Shown here: piece after piece, positions 5,461-10,389 of the stretch | Numbering within the stretch: position 1 is the stretch's first letter | Layout: the number at the start of each line of letters is the position of its first letter | DNA from: an uncultured Pseudomonadota bacterium | GTDB taxonomy: Bacteria > Pseudomonadota > Gammaproteobacteria > Steroidobacterales > Steroidobacteraceae | Assembly (NCBI GenBank): GCA_903890265.1 | Contig: CAITAM010000004.1 | Coordinates: 1-10,389, forward strand | Reading direction: 5' to 3' | Length of the DNA: 10,389 bases | Made by a program: the position numbers and the translations under genes | The notes under the pieces: model-generated | Told to the model about the DNA's origin: nothing | Databases searched by the model: none | What the model saw: the letters and a program-made list of their open reading frames with translations, nothing else

Positions 5461-6748
5461 GTCGATACACCGGTTTGTAGTCACCGGACAGCTTCATGCG
5501 CCGCTGCGCGACGAAGGAAGCGAGGAGATCGTCGAGCGGACCGAGCAGCTCCGCGTCACCGTGGATCCTGAACGGACCGTGGGCCTCGACCGCGCGGATG
5601 CCCGGTTCCTTGATGTTGCCGGCCACGATCGCCGAGAAAATCCGTCGCAGGTTCGCGGCACGTTCGTGCACCGGCTGATCGACGTGCACCTTGAAGGCCT
5701 CGACTTTCTCGTGCGTGACCTCAAAGGGCAGCTGGAACTCGTGCGGGATCTTCAGGTTCCAGTTGAACCGGTACGAGTCGCCGGTGGATTCGCGGTGCCG
5801 CCGGACCCGTCGCGCCCCGGTCACCATGACGCGCGCAACCTCGGCCGGATCATCGATGATGATGCGGTAGAGATCCTGCGCCTTCGGGCCGAGCGTGAGG
5901 CCCACGAATTCATCAATGCGCGTGAAGTAGGCGGCCGCCGAAGCAGGCCCCGTGAACACGACCGGCAGGGGTTCGTGGGCGTTGGCGGGCTCAAGCAGGG
6001 TGCCGAGCAGGTAGAGAATCTCCTCCGCGGTGCCGACGCCACCCGGGAAGACGATGATGCCGTGGGCCAGCCGGACGAAGGCCTCGAGGCGCTTCTCGAT
6101 GTCCGGCATGATGACGAGATCGCTGACGATGGGATTCGGTGGCTCGGCCGCGACGATCCCGGGCTCGGTGAGGCCGATGTAGCGGCCGTTACGGATCCGC
6201 TGCTTCGAATGCCCGATCGTGGCACCCTTCATCGGCCCTTTCATGGCGCCCGGACCGCAGCCCGTGCACACATCCGAGCCGCGCAGTCCGAGTTCGTAGC
6301 CCACGCGCTTCGTGTACTCGTACTCTTCGCGCGAAATCGAGTGCCCGCCCCAGCAGACGACGAGATCCGTGTCGTGCTGGGCCTCGAGCAGCCCGGCGTT
6401 GCGGGCAATGCAGTACACGGCGTTGGTGATGCTCGCCGGATCGTGCAGGTCAAAACGCCCGCTCTCAACGATTTCGTTGGCGATGTAGACGATGTCGCGC
6501 AGTACCGCGAAGAGATGTTCGCGAACGCCGGCGATCATTTCGCCGTCGACAAACGCCGCGTCCGGTGCGCGGCTCAGGTGCAGTTCGACACCCGACGAGC
6601 GCGGCACGATACGCAGCTCGAAGTCCCGGTAGAGATCAAACAGGGTGCGGGGATCGTCGTCGGCACGCGCCGAGTTCAGCACGGCCAGCGCGCAGCGGCG
6701 CAGCAGCGGGTACAGGCCGCCCTGGCCGCGGTCGAGGAGCTTCGACAC
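5450..6748 (-). CDS. ppnN: Pyrimidine/purine nucleotide 5'-monophosphate nucleosidase PpnN (YgdH)
   Basis: The 432 residues given here align by eye with nearly all of E. coli PpnN (454 residues). Landmarks are FVDGEMI, VVCWGGHSI (131-138), GCGPGAMKGPMKGATIGH (163-180), the AEPPNP...IMPDIEKRLEAFVR stretch, the LOG-family motif PGGVGTAEE (235-243) and the FSAIVAGNIKEPGIRA C-terminal region. PpnN splits nucleoside monophosphates into base and ribose 5-phosphate; in E. coli it responds to (p)ppGpp. The coordinates use the only ATG/GTG/TTG start (GTG at 6748), but this is probably too short. The frame continues upstream, and GSLENLSQQEV just before it matches the E. coli N-terminus (GSMDMLSQLEV). 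A CTG at 6853 overlapping the transpeptidase stop (CTGA) would give 467 residues. The GTG also lacks a properly spaced ribosome site. Confidence 0.95.
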   Translation of the reverse strand: MSKLLDRGQGGLYPLLRRCALAVLNSARADDDPRTLFDLYRDFELRIVPRSSGVELHLSRAPDAAFVDGEMIAGVREHLFAVLRDIVYIANEIVESGRFDLHDPASITNAVYCIARNAGLLEAQHDTDLVVCWGGHSISREEYEYTKRVGYELGLRGSDVCTGCGPGAMKGPMKGATIGHSKQRIRNGRYIGLTEPGIVAAEPPNPIVSDLVIMPDIEKRLEAFVRLAHGIIVFPGGVGTAEEILYLLGTLLEPANAHEPLPVVFTGPASAAAYFTRIDEFVGLTLGPKAQDLYRIIIDDPAEVARVMVTGARRVRRHRESTGDSYRFNWNLKIPHEFQLPFEVTHEKVEAFKVHVDQPVHERAANLRRIFSAIVAGNIKEPGIRAVEAHGPFRIHGDAELLGPLDDLLASFVAQRRMKLSGDYKPVYRLIS

Positions 6749-6849
6749 CTCCTGCTGTGACAGGTTTTCGAGACTGCCCCGCGGCCGGACGACCGCATCG
6801 ACGTGGCCGGCGGTGTCGAGGAACGGGGCGCTGGCGGGCGTGTGCGTAT

Positions 6850-7398
6850 TCAGGGTTTTATCTCGATGGGAGTGTCGGGGCGGGTCAGCAGCCAGACCTC
6901 GAGCATGTCGTCGTTCGACAGCGCGATGCAGCCGTTGGTCCAGTCGTTGCTGAGGTAGAAAGAGGTTGGTTTGCGCGGCGTGTTCGGCAGACCGTGGATC
7001 ATGATCGCGCCACCCGCCGGGACGTGCGCGGCGCGGGCGCGAGTCTGGTCATTGGCGTTGGGGTAGGACACGTGCAGGGCAAGGTAGTACTCGCTGTGCA
7101 CGTTCCGCCCGTCGATGACGTAGTGCCCCTCGGGGGTACGAAAATCCCCCTCCTGCAGCTTGGGGCCGGAGGGATTGAGGCCGAGCGACACGCGGTAACT
7201 GCGAAACACCCGGCCGTCGCGGATCAGGTAGAGCCGCCGCTCCGATTTCGAGACCACCACTGCCTCGGCAGGCCGGAACTCGCTGTTGATCGTCGCGCGT
7301 GCCAGCGCAGCGGGGCCGGCACCGAGGCCGATCACCGAGAGCACGACCACGAACGCCGTCCTGCCGCCCGCCTGAAGCCACCGAAATCGAGTCAACAT
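6850..7398 (-). CDS. Exported L,D-transpeptidase (YkuD domain)
   Basis: The 182-residue protein has a signal peptide (about 1-34: RFR in the n-region, FVVVLSVIGLGAG core, ALA-RA cut) followed by one YkuD catalytic domain. The catalytic motif is visible: His135 in IMIHG and the nucleophile Cys157 in SNDWTNGCIALSNDDM. It also has the typical opening AVVVSKSERRLYLI and GDFRTPEG. There is no LysM or other wall-binding domain. Such enzymes make 3-3 peptidoglycan cross-links or attach proteins to the wall in the periplasm. The ATG at 7398 is chosen because it starts the signal peptide; the longer frame to 7455 would run through a TATAAT box. No ribosome site is seen, so the transcript may be leaderless. 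Its TGA overlaps a possible CTG start of ppnN by 4 nt. Confidence 0.92.
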   Translation of the reverse strand: MLTRFRWLQAGGRTAFVVVLSVIGLGAGPAALARATINSEFRPAEAVVVSKSERRLYLIRDGRVFRSYRVSLGLNPSGPKLQEGDFRTPEGHYVIDGRNVHSEYYLALHVSYPNANDQTRARAAHVPAGGAIMIHGLPNTPRKPTSFYLSNDWTNGCIALSNDDMLEVWLLTRPDTPIEIKP

Positions 7399-7404
7399 AA
7401 GGCG

Positions 7405-7410
7405 ATTATA
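7405..7410 (-). promoter_or_regulatory. Perfect -10 box (TATAAT) ahead of the L,D-transpeptidase
   Basis: TATAAT reads on the minus strand at 7410-7405. Transcription from it should begin 6-7 bases on, at about 7399-7398, which is the ATG of the transpeptidase. The upstream -35 region at 17 bases spacing (CAATTC) is a poor TTGACA match. An AT-rich box in such GC-rich DNA, at the gene start, makes a promoter likely; the exact start is inferred. Confidence 0.55.
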
Positions 7411-7460
7411 GGGGGCCTTTTGCGTCGGAATTGCGATCCGCGTCACGCTGCGCAAACCGC

Positions 7461-7835
7461 TCAGTGCGGCGTGATCCGCACGTCATCGCAATGCTGGTTG
7501 CCCGGCGCAAGAGCGGCATCGAGCCGGTAGCGCGCGCCGGGCTCGGCATCCATGTCGAGCACGAATCGGGCCTTGGCCGGGGTACCGGCCACGGCGCAGT
7601 CGACGATCACCCGGTGCGGCCCCGGGCTGAGCGAGGCACGGGACTCGAACGGTCCGGCTGCGACGCTGTCCACCTTGCGCAGCACGACGGTCACGGGCAG
7701 TCCGGCGTTGAACGCCGGGTCGGCGATCAAGGTCGCGCGCGCGACTCCCGGCTCCGATTCACCGACGTGCAGCGACGCACAGGCCGTGCCCGCGAGCCCG
7801 AGCAGGCAGCCTACGAGCGTTCGCGGGCGGCTCAC
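7461..7835 (-). CDS. Small exported protein of unknown function, possible lipoprotein
   Basis: The 124-residue product has a short hydrophobic N-terminus (TLVGCLLGLAGTACASL) that looks like a secretion signal. Cys10 has a perfect lipobox context (LVGC) but sits very early; Cys19 (GTAC) is better placed but lacks Leu at -3, so lipidation is uncertain. The mature part looks like one small beta-rich domain (alternating hydrophobic stretches VTVVLRKV, HRVIVDCAV, ARFVLDMDAEPGARYRLDAAL) with Cys80 and Cys116 as a likely disulfide. I recognise no named family; the ...EPGARYRLDA... segment resembles a common element in small periplasmic beta-sandwich proteins. GTG start at 7835 overlaps the mltD TGA by 4 nt (GTGA), so it is translated with mltD. 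A role in the envelope near the lytic transglycosylase is inferred from that coupling only. Confidence 0.78.
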   Translation of the reverse strand: MSRPRTLVGCLLGLAGTACASLHVGESEPGVARATLIADPAFNAGLPVTVVLRKVDSVAAGPFESRASLSPGPHRVIVDCAVAGTPAKARFVLDMDAEPGARYRLDAALAPGNQHCDDVRITPH

Positions 7836-9271
7836 GGCGCCTGCCGCGCGAGCTTGTCGGTTCCGGCGGGCGGCAGCGTGGCCTGCGGCCGCTCGTGGCT
7901 GGCGCCGATCGGCTTCTGTTCCGGCAATCTCAGCACCATGCCCTTCCTGACCTGCTTCGAACTTGAGAGGTGATTGAGAGCCAGAAGTTCCGCGGCGGTC
8001 GTGCCCTCACGGGCCGCGATCGCGTTCAGCGTCTCGTGCTTCTGCACCCGGACGAACGGGTCGCGTCGCTGGGCGGCGTACAACTCGTCCTGCCCGAGGC
8101 GACCGAGCAGTATGTCGGGATCGCCGGCCGCCGCGGGAACGCGAAACTCAAACCCCTTCGGTACGAAGCGCTCGCCGCGCCAGACCGGCTCGAGCAGCGC
8201 GAGGTTCAGGCGGCGCAGCGTGTCGTGCTCGACGCCGGTGACGCGCTCCAGCGCATGGACCGGCACGAACTCGGGCAGCCGCATGACGCGGCTCGTGTCC
8301 CGTGGCTCGCGCTCCAGCGGCCCGAAGAAGCGCTCGTGGTTGCGGTCGATCTCGAGGGCCGCGAGGAACGAGACATAGAAGTTTCTCGAGGCAAAGCCGA
8401 ATGTCGGGCTCTCGTATTCGTGCAGCACCGTCGTGATGTCGTCCGTGCCGAGCTTGTCCTTCGCGCGCAGCATGCCGCCGGTGCCGTGGTTGTAGGCCGT
8501 GAGCGCCAGCGGCCAGGAACCGAGGAGCTCGTGTGCCCGCGCGAGGTATTGCGCCGCGGCCTCGGTCGATTTGTACGGATCGAGGCGCTCGTCGACGATG
8601 CCATCGACCCGCAGCCAGCGGTGCGCCGTCGAGGGCATGAACTGCCACATGCCGGCCGCGCCGACCTTCGAGCGGGCCTGGGCGTTGAACGAGGACTCAA
8701 CGTGCGGCAGCGCGGCCAGTTCCTCGGGCACGCCCTGGCGACGCAGAACCTCGCGGATATGCGAGCCCCAGGCGCCGGCGCGCTGCAACCCTTCGCGAAA
8801 GCGATCGGCCTGCCCGAGCTGAAACCGTACGTGCTGCGCGGCCTCGTTCAGCGTCCCGTCAGCCACACCGGCCGGCCACAGTGCAAGCACGCGCCGCTCC
8901 TCGTCCGACAGGTCGCCGCGACGACCCGTGCCGAGCTCGCGCAGGATCCGCTGGTACTTCGCCTTGGCGGCGTCGATCGCGTTGGCGCGGACGTGCGGAT
9001 CGACGTCCGGGGGAAAGTCGATCTGCTCGTAGACGACCGCCAGATGCTGGTCGTCGTGGATGAGACCGCCGTGGGTCGTGACCCCGGAATAAATGCGCTC
9101 CCAGAACCTGACGTCGGGCTCGAGTTCCGCCGGCAAGGGGAATTCGCTGCGCGTCGGGGCGGCGGGATCGGCCATGGACCGCGCGGACACCGACGCGGCG
9201 CAGAGCGCGGCGAGCACGAGCGCGCCACGCCACAGTCCCCTGCGCATCGAGCCGCGCTCGGTCGGTGTCAT
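7832..9271 (-). CDS. mltD: MltD-type membrane-bound/periplasmic lytic murein transglycosylase with LysM
   Basis: The 479-residue protein has an N-terminal hydrophobic signal (RGALVLAALCAASVSA, about 15-30), an alpha-helical region (about 45-170), a family 1 SLT domain (about 172-300) and one C-terminal LysM (about 406-451: VRVQKHETLNAIAAREG...RKGMVLRLP). The catalytic glutamate is Glu192 in LPHVESSFN, followed by GAAGMWQFMPSTA and LALTAYNHGTGG. It cuts the glycan strand of peptidoglycan to form 1,6-anhydro-muropeptides. E. coli MltD is a lipoprotein with two LysM domains; here Cys24 (AALC) is not a convincing lipobox and one LysM is visible. The ATG at 9271 is chosen for its GGAG site five bases upstream; ATGs at 9247 and 9292 are alternatives. 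It heads a minus-strand run with the small exported protein (4-nt overlap). Confidence 0.94.
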   Translation of the reverse strand: MTPTERGSMRRGLWRGALVLAALCAASVSARSMADPAAPTRSEFPLPAELEPDVRFWERIYSGVTTHGGLIHDDQHLAVVYEQIDFPPDVDPHVRANAIDAAKAKYQRILRELGTGRRGDLSDEERRVLALWPAGVADGTLNEAAQHVRFQLGQADRFREGLQRAGAWGSHIREVLRRQGVPEELAALPHVESSFNAQARSKVGAAGMWQFMPSTAHRWLRVDGIVDERLDPYKSTEAAAQYLARAHELLGSWPLALTAYNHGTGGMLRAKDKLGTDDITTVLHEYESPTFGFASRNFYVSFLAALEIDRNHERFFGPLEREPRDTSRVMRLPEFVPVHALERVTGVEHDTLRRLNLALLEPVWRGERFVPKGFEFRVPAAAGDPDILLGRLGQDELYAAQRRDPFVRVQKHETLNAIAAREGTTAAELLALNHLSSSKQVRKGMVLRLPEQKPIGASHERPQATLPPAGTDKLARQAP

Positions 9272-9437
9272 GGTCGCTCCGTCCTGACGCATGACAGGTC
9301 TGCTAGAGATCGGCGGCACGGTAAAAACCTTAAGCCCGGTAGGCAATTGGCCGCGGATGAGCGCCGCCGGTCGCGGCCCGGCCGGGTCTGGCGAGACGCT
9401 CATCACGAATTGGGCAAGCGATTTCACAATGCCGATC

Positions 9438-9443
9438 ATTTTA
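9438..9443 (-). promoter_or_regulatory. Weak candidate -10 box for mltD in the divergent gap
   Basis: The 226-nt gap between mltD and the divergent proline-rich gene is the most AT-rich stretch nearby. TAAAAT on the minus strand (one mismatch to TATAAT) would start mltD mRNA near 9431 with a leader of about 160 nt. No convincing -35 element is seen on either strand, and I cannot place a promoter for the + strand gene. Confidence 0.25.
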
Positions 9444-9497
9444 GCGTTATGTTCCGTGAGAGTGAGAAATTGCGTGTAGTGCGCGCGAGGCGGATTG

Positions 9498-10013
9498 ATG
9501 GCGGATTCGGACGGCAAACCGGGGGGCAAGAACGGGGCGGGCACGCCGCCGTCCGCACGCCCGTCGACGCCGCCATCCGCGCGCCCGGCAACGCCGTCGT
9601 CCGGTCGCGCGACTTTTGACGAGCGCGGCGTGGCGGTCTGGGAATGGCAGGTGCAGACCGGTTCATTCGATCTCAACGCCAGCAGCCAGAAAGTCCGGGC
9701 CCTGACCGACATTGAGCTGTCGATCGAGGAACCGGCGACCCTGAAGAAGGCGCCGCCGCGCAAACCGCAGGGCTTCAACCCCTATGCCGAACCCGAGCCG
9801 CCGCCCCGGGTCAACCCGGGCGGCCGCAACCCCTACGCCAACGGGGCCAAGCAGCCGGAACGCGTGAGCTACAACCCGCACCGCGCCGCCGGCGCGCCCG
9901 CGATCAAGCCGCGGCCCGAAGTGGCGGAGCAGCTCGCCAAGCGTCCGGAGCCCGCGGAACCGCCGAAGCGCGGCCTGCTGTCGAGCCTCTTTGGGCGCGA
10001 TCCCAAGAAGTGA
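9498..10013 (+). CDS. Proline-rich, mostly disordered protein with NPY motifs, unknown function
   Basis: The 171-residue product has no signal peptide. Residues 1-38 are a low-complexity lead with three 8-residue TPPSARPx repeats. Residues 39-78 (FDERGVAVWEWQVQTG...RALTDIELSIEE) are the only part likely to fold and look conserved. Residues 85-155 are proline-rich with repeated aromatic motifs FNPYA, RNPYAN and YNPHR. The end is a basic amphipathic helix (KRGLLSSLFGRDPKK). I recall similar small proteobacterial proteins combining an AVWEW segment, an LSLEE segment and FxPY motifs, but know no function. The ATG at 9498 has GAGG seven bases upstream and directly follows an in-frame TTG. It diverges from mltD and precedes the DUF4442 gene by 21 nt, suggesting cotranscription. 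The NPY motifs and terminal helix suggest a protein- or membrane-binding adaptor (inference). Confidence 0.82.
   Translation: MADSDGKPGGKNGAGTPPSARPSTPPSARPATPSSGRATFDERGVAVWEWQVQTGSFDLNASSQKVRALTDIELSIEEPATLKKAPPRKPQGFNPYAEPEPPPRVNPGGRNPYANGAKQPERVSYNPHRAAGAPAIKPRPEVAEQLAKRPEPAEPPKRGLLSSLFGRDPKK
9543..9614 (+). repeat. Three tandem 24-bp units inside the proline-rich gene
   Basis: Units start at 9543, 9567 and 9591, each beginning ACGCCG; they encode TPPSARPS, TPPSARPA and TPSSGRAT. The first two share about 20 of 24 bases and the third is more diverged, so this is an old in-frame expansion of a disordered linker. Confidence 0.75.
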
Positions 10014-10034
10014 CCCTGGGCTAAGATCGGGGTC

Positions 10035-10389
10035 ATGCGCTTTCGCGTCAGTCCCCGGATGCTCCGGATCGCGTTGAACCTCTGGCCGCCCTTTCGCGGC
10101 GCCGGCATCCGCGTGCGCACGATCGCCGCCGACTGGAGTCACGCCCGCGTCGAACTGCGCCAGGGCTGGTTCAACTCGAACTTCCATGGCGTGCATTTCG
10201 GCGGCAGCCTGTTCGCGATGACCGATCCCTTTCCGGCGCTTCTGCTGCAGCAGCAGCTCGGGCCGGACTACAAAGTCGTCGACCAGCGGTCACGGATCGA
10301 GTTCCTGAAGCCCGGCCTCGGCCGGCTGACCGTTGATACCCGCGTACCGGACGGTGAGGCCGAGCGACTGCGGCGCGCCGGCGAGAACG
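10035..10389 (+). CDS. DUF4442 hotdog-fold protein (thioesterase-like), 3' end cut off
   Basis: 118 codons are present before the window ends. The segment RVELRQGWFNSNFHGVHFGGSLFAMTDPF, with its NxNxHG-x-FGGSL core, is the hallmark of DUF4442 proteins, which share the hotdog fold of acyl-CoA thioesterases (related to the C-terminal part of YiiD). The following DYKVVDQRSRIEFLKPGLGRLTVDTRV fits the next beta strands of that fold. Substrate and activity are unknown; a short- or medium-chain acyl-CoA role is usually assumed. The N-terminus begins with a short hydrophobic/aromatic helix (LRIALNLWPPF) common in the family. The ATG at 10035 follows the proline-rich gene by 21 nt, preceded by a GGGG stretch close to the start, which is a weak ribosome site. 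It probably shares a transcript with the proline-rich gene. Confidence 0.87.
   Translation, partial: MRFRVSPRMLRIALNLWPPFRGAGIRVRTIAADWSHARVELRQGWFNSNFHGVHFGGSLFAMTDPFPALLLQQQLGPDYKVVDQRSRIEFLKPGLGRLTVDTRVPDGEAERLRRAGEN

Noticed and set aside
5438..6760. Long + strand open frame opposite ppnN
   Set aside because: Shadow of the well-recognised ppnN gene.
7970..9619. Long + strand open frame (549 codons) opposite mltD
   Set aside because: Arginine/glycine-rich shadow of mltD with no domain; same cause.
9272..9778. N-terminal extension of mltD by up to 169 codons
   Set aside because: It would overlap the divergent proline-rich gene and put the signal peptide in the middle; a ribosome site marks 9271.

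Overview
The window is very GC-rich bacterial chromosome with GC-biased third codon positions, tightly packed genes and several 1-4 nt stop/start overlaps. The gene set (HtpG, MsrB, a secreted FKBP, an E. coli-like PpnN/YgdH, MltD-type lytic transglycosylase, DUF4442 protein) points to a high-GC gammaproteobacterium, possibly of the Xanthomonadales/Steroidobacterales/Chromatiales type. That placement is inference; there is no rRNA or other phylogenetic marker. I see no tRNA, rRNA, CRISPR array, insertion sequence or phage gene.

Left part (1-3846): the tail of an HU-family DNA-binding protein gene ends on the + strand and meets, across a strong bidirectional terminator (246-274), a minus-strand gene run read as htpG -> msrB -> secreted FKBP peptidyl-prolyl isomerase -> alpha/beta hydrolase. 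A sequence resembling a sigma-32 heat-shock promoter lies about 60 nt upstream of htpG. Together these genes look like a protein-folding and oxidative-repair operon: a cytosolic Hsp90 chaperone, methionine sulfoxide repair and an exported prolyl isomerase, with an uncharacterised hydrolase at the end.

Middle part (3847-5449): a 581-nt gap between htpG and a ParA-type ATPase gene holds one likely short minus-strand gene of 46 codons and a GC-rich hairpin. The ParA-like gene (+) has no parB partner in view and converges on an unknown 94-residue protein gene (-). The two stop codons are 2 nt apart and sit inside a perfect 16-bp palindrome.

Right part (5450-10389): a second minus-strand run reads mltD -> small exported protein -> L,D-transpeptidase -> ppnN. 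The first two and probably the last two genes overlap by 4 nt, and a TATAAT box lies just ahead of the transpeptidase. This combines peptidoglycan cutting (MltD) and cross-linking (L,D-transpeptidase) with a nucleotide-pool enzyme (PpnN). PpnN appears to need a non-AUG (CUG) start to include its conserved N-terminus. Diverging from mltD on the + strand are a proline-rich, largely disordered protein with NPY repeats and a DUF4442 hotdog-fold protein cut by the window end.

Nothing here is an obvious new multi-gene system. The points most worth checking are the 46-residue small gene, the orphan ParA with its convergent neighbour, the CUG start of ppnN and the apparently leaderless transpeptidase transcript.
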